Source: Moritella sp. 24
GTDB taxonomy: Bacteria; Pseudomonadota; Gammaproteobacteria; Enterobacterales; Moritellaceae
Length of the DNA: 64,000 nucleotides
Direction: 5' to 3'
NCBI RefSeq assembly: GCF_018219155.1
Contig: NZ_CP056123.1
Span: 3,729,505-3,793,504 of the forward strand
The notes below the pieces were generated by a model. That model did not search any database, was not told the DNA's origin, and saw only the letters and a program-made list of their open reading frames with translations. The translations under genes and the position numbers were made by a program. Every line of letters starts with the position of its first letter. The first letter of the stretch is position 1. This document shows, piece after piece, positions 1 through 8,883 of this stretch.

Positions 1-216
1 ATAGTTCGCGATAACGTCAAATATATTTGTCGATTTTGCAGAAAAAGTTTAACCATAAAGTATTAAATTGTATTTAATAACAAGAGATTAACCCAAAACT
101 TTAATATGACAACTTGTTAGCTAATTATATGAAAAATTAACGTTATATAGGTGTATTTATCTAAATTCATAAGATAAAATAACTTAATACATACCATTGT
201 GATAGGGAACTAGGTT

Positions 217-447
217 ATGACTCAAACGTTGGATACTGCAAAATCAACCGATTATGAAATGGAAAAACTGATAGCTGCAGTTTTAAAGCGTAATAAAAAT
301 CAGGCGGAGCAAATTGCTCGTAGTCTTGATCTGAGTGCTTTATCGATCTCTCAACGTATTTTTATGGCTAAATCAGGTGTGTTAAAAGAAAAAATGTTAA
401 CAGATTCAGATATCGCAGTTCGTTACGCAGCATCTCGCGCAAACTAA
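217..447 (+). CDS. small protein of unknown function (76 aa)
   Basis: I do not recognise this protein. It is 76 residues long, charged and predicted mostly helical, with no signal peptide, no membrane segment and no cysteines. The N-terminal third is acidic (Asp/Glu around residues 6-17), followed by a Lys/Arg/Asn-rich stretch near residues 24-33 and an alanine-rich C-terminus. The start ATG is preceded by AGGGAAC about 9 bases upstream, an acceptable ribosome binding site, and a strong hairpin terminator follows, so it looks like a genuine monocistronic gene. The codon pattern resembles the neighbouring genes. Function cannot be assigned. Confidence 0.65.
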   Translation: MTQTLDTAKSTDYEMEKLIAAVLKRNKNQAEQIARSLDLSALSISQRIFMAKSGVLKEKMLTDSDIAVRYAASRAN

Positions 448-465
448 TTTATTACCTCGATATCT

Positions 466-497
466 AAAGAGCAGTCGTTATCTTCTGCTCTTTTTTA
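466..497 (+). terminator. Rho-independent terminator of the 76-aa gene
   Basis: Inverted repeat AGAGCAG (468-474) pairs with CTGCTCT (485-491) around a 10-base loop and is followed by a run of T. It lies about 20 bases after the stop codon. Confidence 0.8.
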
Positions 498-699
498 TAT
501 CTGTATCTTCCACTATCCCCCAAAAAATTTCACTTAATCTTTAATCGATTATTCAAATATCACGCTATAACGCGTATTTTGGTATTATTTTAATTTCTCA
601 CTCATCTCGACCAAAACAAACTTAATATCCATTTTCAGTATTCTTTCGTCTATTTTAGCTGTGCTACAATGTTGTATTATTACATTGGAGCAGCCTGTA

Positions 700-1458
700 A
701 TGTTAAAACAACTCAGTATTATAGTTATATCAACCTCACTATTACTCCCCTCTTTCTCTTATGCTTCTAACGATGGCAATCAAACAAATCAATCTTTTAG
801 CAAAGCCAAAAAAATGCTTGAGCGAGAGGTTTACACTAAAGTACCTAAGCTGACGATCTATTGTCAGGCCGATTTTAATAGTAAAAAGAAGATCACTGAC
901 CATAATGGCTTTACCTCTACAAAGCATGTAAAACGTCAGGCTAAAATAGAATGGGAACACGTTGTGCCAGCCGAGAACTTTGGCCGTAATTTTAAAGAAT
1001 GGCGTGAAGGTGATAGCGCATGTGTAAACAGTAAAGGTAAAATCTTTAAAGGCCGTCGTTGTGCAGAAAAGTTGAATATCCCTTACCGTTATATGCAAGC
1101 AGATATGTATAACCTATATCCCGCTATTGGTGCAGTGAATGCCCTGCGCAGTAATTATAACTTTGCGTCACAAGTTACCGCAGAAAAGAATCAATTCGGT
1201 AGTTGCCCAATCAAAATGAAAAATAAAACTGTACAACCGCCTGATTATGCCAAAGGTCAAATTGCTCGTGCTTACCTTTATATGGAAGCTGCTTATCCCG
1301 CTTATAACATAGGTAGACAAAAACGAGAGTTACAAGCATGGGATAAACAATACCCTGTAACACGAACTGAATGCCGACGTACTCAATTAATTGAAAACTT
1401 ACAAGGTAACGAAAATAGTATTGTTAAATCGGCCTGTTTAGATCGCGGACTTTGGTAA
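700..1458 (+). CDS. endA: secreted/periplasmic endonuclease I (DNA-specific nuclease)
   Basis: Endonuclease I family nuclease (Vvn/Dns/EndA) that cuts DNA non-specifically in the periplasm or outside the cell. Starting at the ATG at 700 gives 252 residues with a typical signal peptide (hydrophobic residues 5-20, cleavage near Ala22). I prefer this start to the GTG at 661 because GGAG lies 9 bases upstream at 687-690 and the signal peptide then begins properly. The family core EWEHVVPA with the catalytic His87 is present, followed by the conserved NLYPAIGAVNALRSNY-type region near residues 140-155. Several cysteines (55, and others in the C-terminal half) fit the disulfide-bonded family. Known family role: degradation of extracellular DNA for nutrients or limiting DNA uptake. 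Confidence 0.92.
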   Translation: MLKQLSIIVISTSLLLPSFSYASNDGNQTNQSFSKAKKMLEREVYTKVPKLTIYCQADFNSKKKITDHNGFTSTKHVKRQAKIEWEHVVPAENFGRNFKEWREGDSACVNSKGKIFKGRRCAEKLNIPYRYMQADMYNLYPAIGAVNALRSNYNFASQVTAEKNQFGSCPIKMKNKTVQPPDYAKGQIARAYLYMEAAYPAYNIGRQKRELQAWDKQYPVTRTECRRTQLIENLQGNENSIVKSACLDRGLW

Positions 1459-1484
1459 GAATATAACGCACAACATGGTAGGGT

Positions 1485-1516
1485 CTACATTGCACTATTT
1501 CATTATTGCAATGTAG
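1485..1516. terminator. inverted repeat between endA and the LysR gene
   Basis: CTACATTGCA (1485-1494) pairs exactly with TGCAATGTAG (1507-1516) around a 12-base loop, about 27 bases after the endA stop. It lacks a clean T-run, so it may be a weak terminator or only an mRNA 3' end structure between two convergent genes. Confidence 0.45.
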
Positions 1517-1584
1517 GTCTATTCTTTGGCTATTATAGTGCCATGAACGCCGTTTTCATCTTGCTCCGCCCCTACCACTTATCA

Positions 1585-1622
1585 CTCTATTCTCTATTCT
1601 CTATTCTCTATTCTCTATTCTC
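1585..1622. repeat. heptanucleotide tandem repeat (CTCTATT, about 5.4 copies)
   Basis: Five perfect consecutive copies of CTCTATT start at 1585, 1592, 1599, 1606 and 1613, plus 3 bases. The array ends one base before the stop codon of the LysR gene (TAA at 1626-1624 on the minus strand). It is related in length and composition to the larger heptamer array at 49892-50084. Confidence 0.95.
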
Positions 1623-1623
1623 A

Positions 1624-2595
1624 TTAATTTGGCACACATGCAGCAAGATTCAGTTGCAACCAATTAGTGAATGCTTTCTGTAATTCTCCACTCTCATCGT
1701 CTTGAGCTAATGAAGAATTATCTTGGCTTAATAAAATATAATGATGACCCGAACGCTTAAAACCAAACGGGGCAACTAAATTACCACGTTGTAGATCGTC
1801 CATAACTAAAGGGTATGAACCTATCGCAGCACCTAAGTTATCAACCACTGCTTGTAAGCAAAAATAGAAATGTGCGAATGTCTGCTCACTTTGTATCTGA
1901 AGATCTTGAACTTGAATCGTTTGAACCTGAACACTTGAAACTTGAAAATTGTCTCCCTGACTAGCGACCGAACTAGCGATCGAATTATCTTGTAACCAAC
2001 TATCTTGTAACCAATAATCCCAAGCTTGCGGCCGTGTTTGGCTATGCAGTAACTTAATCTTACCAGCGTCATTTTTTACCTGTTCCCAATATTCAGGAGA
2101 AAATACGGGACCAACCCATTCTTCAACTAAAGGCGTCCGTTGATAATCCTGTAACAGTGGGAAGTCATCTCGTCGTATCGCTAACGATAAACCATTACTA
2201 CCCAGTATCACAGGACCACCTGCTGTAGATAGCCGCACATCAGCATCTATATTATCTTGATAAAAATCACTTAACCTCGGCATTAACCAGCGCATTGTTA
2301 ATGTCGGCTCACACGATACTTCTAAGTGTTTATGTGTCGCTTGAGCCACATGCAGAATACCCGCCTCAAGTGCATTAAATGCTTGCTCGGTATATCCAGA
2401 CAATAATTTACCCGCAGGCGTTAATTTCACATTTCGCCCTTCTCGATAAAATAAATTCACTGCTAAATGGGTTTCTAATGTTTTAATCTGTTTACTCACC
2501 GCACCATGAGTAATACACAGTTTGTCAGCTGCTTTGCTATAGCTTTCCAGTGCAGCTGCCACATGAAAAACATGAAATGCTTTTAGATGCCTCAT
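1624..2595 (-). CDS. LysR-family transcriptional regulator (GcvA-like) with a repeat-built insertion
   Basis: LysR-type regulator of 323 residues. Residues 1-65 hold the winged helix-turn-helix (KAADKLCITHGAVSKQIKTL region, residues 21-40), and residues about 90-310 form the periplasmic-binding-like effector domain. The GcvA-type C-terminal signature is present (residues about 240-285, including the DDLQRGNLVAPFGF segment). It is divergent from a LysE-family exporter gene 108 bases away, the usual arrangement for a regulator that controls an amino-acid exporter; that target is an inference. Oddity: residues about 198-238 are a low-complexity segment rich in Gln, Val and Ser, made of short direct repeats in the DNA, which most relatives lack. 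The gene ends directly at a heptamer tandem repeat. Confidence 0.88.
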   Translation of the reverse strand: MRHLKAFHVFHVAAALESYSKAADKLCITHGAVSKQIKTLETHLAVNLFYREGRNVKLTPAGKLLSGYTEQAFNALEAGILHVAQATHKHLEVSCEPTLTMRWLMPRLSDFYQDNIDADVRLSTAGGPVILGSNGLSLAIRRDDFPLLQDYQRTPLVEEWVGPVFSPEYWEQVKNDAGKIKLLHSQTRPQAWDYWLQDSWLQDNSIASSVASQGDNFQVSSVQVQTIQVQDLQIQSEQTFAHFYFCLQAVVDNLGAAIGSYPLVMDDLQRGNLVAPFGFKRSGHHYILLSQDNSSLAQDDESGELQKAFTNWLQLNLAACVPN

Positions 2596-2617
2596 TGGTG
2601 ACTTTTTCTCACATATA

Positions 2618-2631
2618 AATTGAAATCAATT
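2618..2631. promoter_or_regulatory. palindrome in the LysR/LysE divergent promoter region
   Basis: AATTGA-AA-TCAATT is a perfect 6+6 inverted repeat between the divergent LysR and LysE-type genes. It is a plausible operator for the adjacent LysR regulator, by position only. Confidence 0.4.
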
Positions 2632-2703
2632 CGATTATAGCGAAGCTGTAATTCTCCTACAATGAACCTCTATCCAATAATTATGAATTATACAGGAAGC
2701 GTT

Positions 2704-3315
2704 ATGGAAATATTTAGTCTGGCTCTATTAGGTGTATTAATCGTTATCAGCCCCGGCGCTGACTTTGTTTTAGTCTTAAAAACCAGTATCAATGATGGGC
2801 GTAAAGCGGGAATTTTTACTGCACTCGGTTTAAGTCTCGCCATCTGTGTCCACATCAGTTACTCGATGTTTGGTATTAGCTATTTAATCTCACAGAATGA
2901 ATTTCTGTATAACATGATCCGCTACGCGGGGGCAGGCTATTTGATCTACCTTGGTATTAAAGGTATCTACTCTGCGAACAGTCCATTAAATACCACGTCG
3001 GCAGAACAACGTAAAAATAAAAATTGGCAATATCTAGCTCAAGGGTTTCTGTGTAATGTCTTAAACCCTAAAACAATGTTGTTTTTCTTAAGTGTATTTA
3101 GCCAAGTCATCTCACCAGACTCAAATGACAATACCCACGCCTTCATCTACGGTGTTTATATGATTGCCCTACATGGAATATGGTTTGCCATCGTCGCGAT
3201 ATTATTTACTTCAGCGGCATTACAGACACGATTATTACGTGTTAGAAAACGATTGAATCAGGTGTGTGGAGTTGGGCTTGTTAGTTTTGGCGCATTGCTC
3301 GCGCTGAAATCATAA
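2704..3315 (+). CDS. LysE/RhtB-family amino-acid exporter
   Basis: Inner-membrane exporter of the LysE/RhtB family, which expels amino acids or homoserine-lactone-like compounds by proton antiport. The start at 2704 gives 203 residues, the usual family size of about 205; AGGA at 2694-2697 is 6 bases upstream, so the in-frame ATG at 2662 is less likely. The family motif SPGADFVLVLK sits near residues 17-27 at the end of the first membrane segment, and NPKTMLFFLS near residues 121-130 is the second conserved block. Six hydrophobic segments are visible. It diverges from a LysR regulator gene that may control it. The substrate cannot be read from the sequence. Confidence 0.88.
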   Translation: MEIFSLALLGVLIVISPGADFVLVLKTSINDGRKAGIFTALGLSLAICVHISYSMFGISYLISQNEFLYNMIRYAGAGYLIYLGIKGIYSANSPLNTTSAEQRKNKNWQYLAQGFLCNVLNPKTMLFFLSVFSQVISPDSNDNTHAFIYGVYMIALHGIWFAIVAILFTSAALQTRLLRVRKRLNQVCGVGLVSFGALLALKS

Positions 3316-3333
3316 TAAACAAATAATGAACAT

Positions 3334-3360
3334 TAGCCTCTAAAAAATGGAGGCTATTTA
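3334..3360. terminator. bidirectional hairpin between LysE-type exporter and GNAT genes
   Basis: TAGCCTC (3334-3340) pairs with GAGGCTA (3350-3356), followed by TTTA. It sits between two convergent genes and could terminate both. Confidence 0.6.
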
Positions 3361-3378
3361 ATCCAGCGTTGAGCGTTT

Positions 3379-3804
3379 TTACTCATACAAATACGGCGTA
3401 TGCAGTTCCATGTAAACCTCTGGTGCTGCCAGCGCTGTAAAACCAAATTGTTGATATAATCCATGGGCATCACTCGTGGCTAGCACCATACGTCTGAGTC
3501 CCTGTAAATCAGGGTGATCTAATATAGCCGCCATGAGCAATTTACTTAACCCTTTACCTTGATGCGCTTCAAGTACAAACACGTCAGATAAATAAGCAAA
3601 GGTTGCTTTGTCTGTGATCATCCGCGCAAACCCCACTTGCTCACCACTTTGAGTAAACACACCAAAACATAATGAGTTTTCTAGCGAGCGCTGCAACGTG
3701 GCCATCGGAATTCCTTTCGCCCAGTATGAGCCTGAAATAAATCCGTGTATGACATCTACATCCATATCAGCGAAATTAGCACTGATTTTATAATCTTTAT
3801 CCAT
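3379..3804 (-). CDS. GNAT-family N-acetyltransferase
   Basis: Small cytosolic acetyl-CoA-dependent N-acyltransferase of 141 residues, the size of a single GNAT domain. The central strand and acetyl-CoA loop is visible at residues about 71-93: LSDVFVLEAHQGKGLSKLL, with the Q/G-x-x-G-x-G/A pyrophosphate-binding motif as QGKGLS. The C-terminal part contains the usual GLYQQFGF turn before the last strand. The start is preceded by GAGGG on the minus strand. The substrate is unknown; nearest family descriptions are generic acetyltransferases acting on small amines or protein N-termini. Confidence 0.85.
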   Translation of the reverse strand: MDKDYKISANFADMDVDVIHGFISGSYWAKGIPMATLQRSLENSLCFGVFTQSGEQVGFARMITDKATFAYLSDVFVLEAHQGKGLSKLLMAAILDHPDLQGLRRMVLATSDAHGLYQQFGFTALAAPEVYMELHTPYLYE

Positions 3805-3986
3805 GATTATGGTTCCCTCTCACTTTTTCAATAACACGCAATAATCCTAACGTTAAACAGATTTATCTATTTGATAGTAATGAATTTAACATCATTAACT
3901 CTCTATTTTTTAATATAAGATGAAGGTTAGGTCAAGAAGTATCAATTAAGTGGTATTAAGCTGTAAAACGTCATTGGAGAAGGGAT

Positions 3987-4916
3987 ATGTTCCAACATTT
4001 TGAGAAATATAATTTGAGTAATCACGCTTTATGTAAGTACAAGGAAGCGCTGATATTTTGCATTATCTCATCCGTTTCGTTTATTTTAATGGCTGAAGCC
4101 GTTAAAACTGTCGATCCTGTTACTTCAACATTTATTACTTATAGTCTGACAGCATTTATATTTACCCTCCTCAACAGCAAAAATATTCGCCAAATTGTCA
4201 CAGTGAGTCTCCAGCACCCTTCAACACTGTTGCAATTAAACATAACCACGTTAGCCAATACCCTGCTCGCGTTTGTTGTCATGACGTATGTATCGCCTTT
4301 AATTTATGCCATTGTCTTTTTTGGCTGCCTGCCATTTTTTAATAGCGCGTTACAGTGGCGATTATTTGCCAATAGTAAACCCAGTTATATCTTTAATTTA
4401 GTGTCCTGCTTGAGTGCCATTTTTCTCGCGTTTTATATCTCAGACCGAGTTATGGCCGTAACCTTTCAAGGCATTGGCTACTCACTGATATCATGCTTTT
4501 TTGCTGCGCTATACATGCAGCGCTCAGAATATTTCCATCGAAAAACAGGATTAACACCCTCACAAGTATTATCGGTTCGCTTTTACCTCGTGATCTTGGC
4601 TTGCGGCAGCTACGCCTTGTTACAACCCAATACATTAATGCTCAACACTAACGAATGGTTAATGTTATCTGGTGCAGCGATCACCGGTAGTGTCATACCG
4701 TTATTCTTAATGCAAGTTGCGATAAAAAAATTAGGCGCGGCTGTCACAGCGCAATTCATGCCATCGATTCCTGTACTTTGTATGACATTTTTAACGGCAT
4801 TAGGCATTGCACAATTTTCAGGATTCGAAATCCTAGCGATTGTTTCATTCTCAATACTACTTATCGCCCAAATTCGCTATAAAGCACAGAAACAACATGC
4901 CGCGGCTAATGCATAA
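3987..4916 (+). CDS. EamA/DMT-superfamily transporter
   Basis: Inner-membrane protein of 309 residues with about ten hydrophobic segments arranged as two repeats of five, the drug/metabolite transporter (EamA) layout. The C-terminal half shows the typical AAITGSVIPLFLMQVAIKKLG-like segment (about residues 230-250). GGAG lies 8 bases before the ATG. It is separated by 58 bases from the downstream S33 peptidase gene and could be co-transcribed with it. The EamA repeats are divergent, so the substrate cannot be inferred. Confidence 0.75.
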   Translation: MFQHFEKYNLSNHALCKYKEALIFCIISSVSFILMAEAVKTVDPVTSTFITYSLTAFIFTLLNSKNIRQIVTVSLQHPSTLLQLNITTLANTLLAFVVMTYVSPLIYAIVFFGCLPFFNSALQWRLFANSKPSYIFNLVSCLSAIFLAFYISDRVMAVTFQGIGYSLISCFFAALYMQRSEYFHRKTGLTPSQVLSVRFYLVILACGSYALLQPNTLMLNTNEWLMLSGAAITGSVIPLFLMQVAIKKLGAAVTAQFMPSIPVLCMTFLTALGIAQFSGFEILAIVSFSILLIAQIRYKAQKQHAAANA

Positions 4917-4974
4917 CGCTAATTTAAGGTTACAATGCCCTACATAATTACTTTATTGCGAACAAAGGATTGCC

Positions 4975-6264
4975 ATGAAAATTGATCTCACATTAAGCGG
5001 CTTAGTTGCACAAAAGCATACATTCACCTTGCCACTTGATTACAACAAACCTGACGGCGACACGATTGACGTATTTGTACGTGAACTTGTTGCGCCAGAT
5101 AAACAAGATCAAGACCTGCCGTATTTGGTCTATTTTCAAGGTGGTCCAGGGTTTGGTGCGGTACGTCCGATGGCGAATGGCGGCTGGATCAAACGAGCAT
5201 TACAAGAATACCGCGTATTATTACTCGACCAGCGCGGCACAGGGCTATCATCGCCAATCAGTTCGGTAAGTCTTAATCATTTAACAGCTGATGAACAAGC
5301 TGAGTACCTAAGCCATTTACGTGCAGATAATATTGTCCGTGATGCTGAAGCAATTCGCGCACAACTATCTCCATTTAATACTTGGAGTATCATCGGCCAA
5401 AGCTTCGGTGGCTTTTGTGTATTACGCTACTTAACCGCTGCGCCAGAAGGGTTAACACAAGCCTTCGTTACGGGTGGACTCCCCTCTCTGACACGTCCTG
5501 CTGACGATGTTTATCAAGCAACCTATAAACGCGTATTAGCAAAAAACAACGATTTCTTTAGTCGTTTTAATGACGCTCAAGGCCTTGTGGCAGCACTAGC
5601 AGCGCATATTACCGAGAACGATACTTATCTTGCGACAGGTGAAAAACTGACGGTTGAAATGCTACAACTACTTGGTGTTAATCTAGGTATGGAAGAAGGC
5701 CCAGAAGCCGTTTATTACCTACTTGAACAAGCGCTCATTACCACGCAACATGGTACGCAAGTTAATCCGCTATTTTTAGCGCAGTTCTGTCAATTCCTTG
5801 ATTACAACACTAACCCGATCTTTGCCCTGCTACACGAGTCTATCTATTGCCAACAACAAGCATCTGACTGGGCTGCACACCGTGTTCGAGCTGATTATGA
5901 CGAGTTCAACTATCAAGCTGGTCAGCCATTCTTATTCACTGGAGAGATGATTTATCCGTGGATGTTTGAGCAATTTAATAACTTAAAACCACTACAAGCA
6001 GCGGCACAACAGCTAGCTGAAAAACAAGATTGGTCTAACCTTTACGACCTTGACGTACTTAAGAATAACCAAGTTCCGGTTGCAGCGGCCATCTACAGTG
6101 AAGACATGTATGTCGACATGCAATACAGTCTCGAAACGGTCTCACGTGTTAACAACCTAAAATACTGGTTAACCTCAGAGTTCGAACACAACGGTATTCG
6201 TATGGACGGAGACAAAGTGCTGAGTAAATTAATCGACCTGAATAAAGGCTTACAACTGCGTTAA
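4975..6264 (+). CDS. alpha/beta-hydrolase, S33 prolyl aminopeptidase-like
   Basis: Cytosolic serine peptidase of the S33 (proline iminopeptidase-like) alpha/beta-hydrolase family, 429 residues. The oxyanion-hole motif GGPGFG is at residues 56-61, followed by LLDQRGTGLS at 83-92, and the nucleophile elbow is GQSFGG with Ser143. The C-terminal region carries a D-M-Y and a SEFEHNG segment that probably provides the acid and the catalytic His. No signal peptide is seen. The protein is longer than classical prolyl aminopeptidase (about 310 residues) and matches the long Pip-type group. It likely removes N-terminal proline or hydrophobic residues from peptides. AAGGA precedes the ATG. Confidence 0.85.
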   Translation: MKIDLTLSGLVAQKHTFTLPLDYNKPDGDTIDVFVRELVAPDKQDQDLPYLVYFQGGPGFGAVRPMANGGWIKRALQEYRVLLLDQRGTGLSSPISSVSLNHLTADEQAEYLSHLRADNIVRDAEAIRAQLSPFNTWSIIGQSFGGFCVLRYLTAAPEGLTQAFVTGGLPSLTRPADDVYQATYKRVLAKNNDFFSRFNDAQGLVAALAAHITENDTYLATGEKLTVEMLQLLGVNLGMEEGPEAVYYLLEQALITTQHGTQVNPLFLAQFCQFLDYNTNPIFALLHESIYCQQQASDWAAHRVRADYDEFNYQAGQPFLFTGEMIYPWMFEQFNNLKPLQAAAQQLAEKQDWSNLYDLDVLKNNQVPVAAAIYSEDMYVDMQYSLETVSRVNNLKYWLTSEFEHNGIRMDGDKVLSKLIDLNKGLQLR

Positions 6265-6288
6265 GCCTTGATAAAAGCACCATTCAAC

Positions 6289-6327
6289 CCCAGATCTTAT
6301 TCAGACTATCATTGGATCAGATCTGGG
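6289..6327 (+). terminator. inverted repeat downstream of the S33 peptidase gene
   Basis: CCCAGATCT (6289-6297) pairs with AGATCTGGG (6319-6327) over a 21-base loop. There is no T-run, so termination is uncertain; it may be a 3' mRNA structure or a protein site. Confidence 0.45.
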
Positions 6328-6430
6328 CGAATGATCATCTCATTCCCACACCTGTATTGATTAACCAACTATTTAACTAACTTTTTGAACCGCTAACTGA
6401 TAAATTTCATCGGCCAATTAAAAAAGTGGG

Positions 6431-6436
6431 TATAAT
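6431..6436 (+). promoter_or_regulatory. putative -10 element upstream of rsmE
   Basis: A perfect TATAAT lies 38 bases upstream of the rsmE ATG. No convincing -35 box is seen 17 bases further upstream, so this is a tentative promoter. Confidence 0.35.
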
Positions 6437-6474
6437 CATTTTATTAACTACATTTTTAAATAAAGGTAAACAGT

Positions 6475-7206
6475 ATGCGTCATCCTCGCATCTTTGAAAC
6501 CAACGAACTAACCGTTGGTGCTAGCATTGAATTATCACCAGACGGCGCAGGCCATGTGGGTCGTGTGTTACGTATGACTACAGGTGATACGCTAACTTTA
6601 TTTAACGGTAAAGGTGGCCAATACCAAGCCACAATTGAACAAACAACTAAAAAATCAGTGACCGTTCATATTGACGAATTTCAAGACATCAACAGTGAAT
6701 CACCATTAAAGATCCATCTTGGTCAAGCAATCTCTCGCGGCGAAAAAATGGATTTCACTATCCAGAAATCAGTCGAGCTGGGTGTGACGACTATCACGCC
6801 ACTCTTTAGTGAGCGCTGCGGTGTGAAACTATCAGGTGAACGTTTAGAGAAAAAAGTACAGCAATGGCAAAAAATTGTCATTTCTGCGTGTGAACAAAGT
6901 GGCCGTAATTTCGTGCCACAAGTATTAGCACCAAAGCAATTAAAAGACTGGGCAGCAGAAGAAACAACAGAATTAAAATTAAACCTGCACCCACGCGCAA
7001 AATACAGCATTAACACATTACCCGAGCCGAAAAATGGCGTGCGTTTGTTAATTGGTCCTGAAGGCGGTTTATCTGCGGATGAAATCAGCATGACAGAACA
7101 ATTCAACTTTGAAGAAACGTTATTGGGTCCTCGAGTATTACGAACAGAAACGGCAGCATTAACGGCGATCACCGCACTACAATGCCGCTTTGGCGATTTA
7201 GGATAG
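6475..7206 (+). CDS. rsmE: 16S rRNA m3U1498 methyltransferase RsmE
   Basis: SPOUT-class S-adenosylmethionine-dependent methyltransferase that methylates N3 of U1498 in 16S rRNA. The length of 243 residues equals the usual size. The N-terminal PUA-like domain begins MRHPRIFE, and the C-terminal trefoil knot is clear from [13 protein letters not shown] (about residues 191-203) and [15 protein letters not shown] (about 218-232). AAAGGTAAAC precedes the ATG. It is followed after 10 bases by gshB, and together with yqgE and ruvX forms a cluster conserved in gammaproteobacteria. Confidence 0.96.
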   Translation: MRHPRIFETNELTVGASIELSPDGAGHVGRVLRMTTGDTLTLFNGKGGQYQATIEQTTKKSVTVHIDEFQDINSESPLKIHLGQAISRGEKMDFTIQKSVELGVTTITPLFSERCGVKLSGERLEKKVQQWQKIVISACEQSGRNFVPQVLAPKQLKDWAAEETTELKLNLHPRAKYSINTLPEPKNGVRLLIGPEGGLSADEISMTEQFNFEETLLGPRVLRTETAALTAITALQCRFGDLG

Positions 7207-7216
7207 GATAAAGAAT

Positions 7217-8170
7217 ATGACAATTAAACTTGGCATCGTGATGGATCCCATCGCAGACATTAATATTAAAAAAGACTCTAGCTTTGCAATGTTAATGGAA
7301 GCGCAAAACCGTGGTTACGAACTTTTCTACATGGAAATGCAAGATCTCTCTATGCTTGAAGGCCGTGCATATGCCGCTTCTCGTCCATTAAAAGTACAGC
7401 AAGACCCAGCAAACTGGTATGAACTAGGTGAAGAAACTAACCACCTACTATCAGACCTTGACGTTGTGTTAATGCGTAAAGATCCTCCGTTCGATACTGA
7501 ATTTGTTTACGCAACTTATATGCTTGAGCGTGCAGAAGACGAAGGTACATTAATCGTTAATAAGCCACAAAGCTTACGTGATGCAAACGAAAAATTGTAC
7601 ACAGCATGGTTTAACGAATTTACGCCAACAACGCTAGTAACCCGTCGTAAAGACAAATTACGCGCATTCCATAAAGAACACAAAGACGTGATCTTAAAAC
7701 CACTAGATGGTATGGGTGGCGCATCAATTTTCCGTCTTAACGAACAAGATAAAAACGTAAGCGTGATTATCGAAACACTGACTGAACATGAAACACGTTA
7801 CTGCATGGCACAAAAATTCATTCCAGATATCAAAGATGGCGACAAACGCATCTTAGTTATTGATGGTGAACCAGTGCCGTATTGCCTAGCGCGTATCCCA
7901 GCAAGTGGTGAAACACGCGGTAATATCGCAGCTGGCGGCCGCGGTGAAGCACGTCCGTTATCAGAAAGTGATTGGAAAATTGCTAAAGCATTAGGGCCTA
8001 AATTAAAAGAAAAAGGCTTAATCTTTGTTGGCTTAGACGTGATTGGTGACAAACTTACCGAAATCAATGTGACTAGCCCAACGTGTATCCGTGAAATCGA
8101 AGCTGCTTATGATGTTAGCGTCACAGGTATGTTGATGGATGCGATTGAAGCGCGTTTAAAAAAAGATTAA
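7217..8170 (+). CDS. gshB: glutathione synthetase
   Basis: ATP-grasp enzyme that joins gamma-glutamylcysteine and glycine to make glutathione in the cytosol. The length of 317 residues is normal for the bacterial type. The N-terminal domain begins with the characteristic KLGIVMDPI, and the ATP-grasp glycine loop KPLDGMGGASIFR lies at about residues 155-167. The C-terminal metal-binding part includes GLDVIGDKLTEINVTSPT (about 274-291), with the E-x-N ligand pair. The gene follows rsmE directly and ends in a strong hairpin. Confidence 0.97.
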   Translation: MTIKLGIVMDPIADINIKKDSSFAMLMEAQNRGYELFYMEMQDLSMLEGRAYAASRPLKVQQDPANWYELGEETNHLLSDLDVVLMRKDPPFDTEFVYATYMLERAEDEGTLIVNKPQSLRDANEKLYTAWFNEFTPTTLVTRRKDKLRAFHKEHKDVILKPLDGMGGASIFRLNEQDKNVSVIIETLTEHETRYCMAQKFIPDIKDGDKRILVIDGEPVPYCLARIPASGETRGNIAAGGRGEARPLSESDWKIAKALGPKLKEKGLIFVGLDVIGDKLTEINVTSPTCIREIEAAYDVSVTGMLMDAIEARLKKD

Positions 8171-8191
8171 TTAACCTGCCCTGCTATCAAT

Positions 8192-8235
8192 AAATCATAG
8201 CTTATAGTGACTTTAACCACTGTAGCTATGATTTT
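8192..8235 (+). terminator. terminator after gshB
   Basis: Long hairpin: AAATCATAGCT pairs with AGCTATGATTT, with an inner AGTG/CACT stem, followed by TTTTC. It separates the rsmE-gshB unit from yqgE. Confidence 0.75.
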
Positions 8236-8276
8236 CTGCCATAATGAAACTCACAGCTAACAACAGAGATAAGCCT

Positions 8277-8858
8277 ATGGACTCTTTACAAGATCACTTC
8301 CTCATCGCGATGCCGAGCATGAAAGATGGTATTTTCGAACGCTCTGTTATCTATATCTGTGAACATAATAACGAGGGTGCGATGGGGATTATTATTAATC
8401 TACCCGTCAATATTTCTATCGACGAATTATTATCACAAACTGTCGAAGCCGATCTTGATGATGAGACAGCACCAAAAAACGATACAAAAACAGTTATTAA
8501 TGACCCTGTTTTTAAAGGCGGTCCTGTATCTGAAGATCGTGGTTTTGTGTTACATACTGCTTCACCTGGTTTTAGCTCTAGTTTACAAATTAATGATGAA
8601 TTGATGATCACTTCATCGCTTGATGTATTAGCGACACTTGGTACCAAAAAGCAACCAGACAACTACATTGTCGCGTTGGGTTATTCAGGTTGGACTAAAG
8701 GGCAGTTAGAACAAGAAATTGCTGACAACAGTTGGCTAACTATTAACGCAGACGAAAATATTTTATTTAAAGTCCCTGTACACCAACGCTGGGAACAGGC
8801 TGTCCAAAAAATAGGTATCGACGTCAGCCAACTATCTAGTGAGGTAGGACACTCTTAA
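8277..8858 (+). CDS. yqgE: YqgE/AlgH family protein (UPF0301)
   Basis: Member of the YqgE/AlgH family (UPF0301). The start at 8277 gives 193 residues beginning [13 protein letters not shown], matching the usual start of this family; the upstream in-frame ATG at 8244 would add 11 atypical residues. Conserved blocks [12 protein letters not shown] (about residues 18-29) and [10 protein letters not shown] (31-40) are present, as are the GGPV and [13 protein letters not shown] segments. The biochemical role is unknown; AlgH of Pseudomonas was linked to alginate regulation. It lies just upstream of ruvX, the common arrangement. Confidence 0.93.
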   Translation: MDSLQDHFLIAMPSMKDGIFERSVIYICEHNNEGAMGIIINLPVNISIDELLSQTVEADLDDETAPKNDTKTVINDPVFKGGPVSEDRGFVLHTASPGFSSSLQINDELMITSSLDVLATLGTKKQPDNYIVALGYSGWTKGQLEQEIADNSWLTINADENILFKVPVHQRWEQAVQKIGIDVSQLSSEVGHS

Positions 8859-8883
8859 TATTAAGGGGCCTACGGAGAAAAAT

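Noticed and set aside
742-1098. Reverse-strand frame of 118 residues within endA
   Set aside because: It overlaps the nuclease gene completely and has no start signal or recognisable product.
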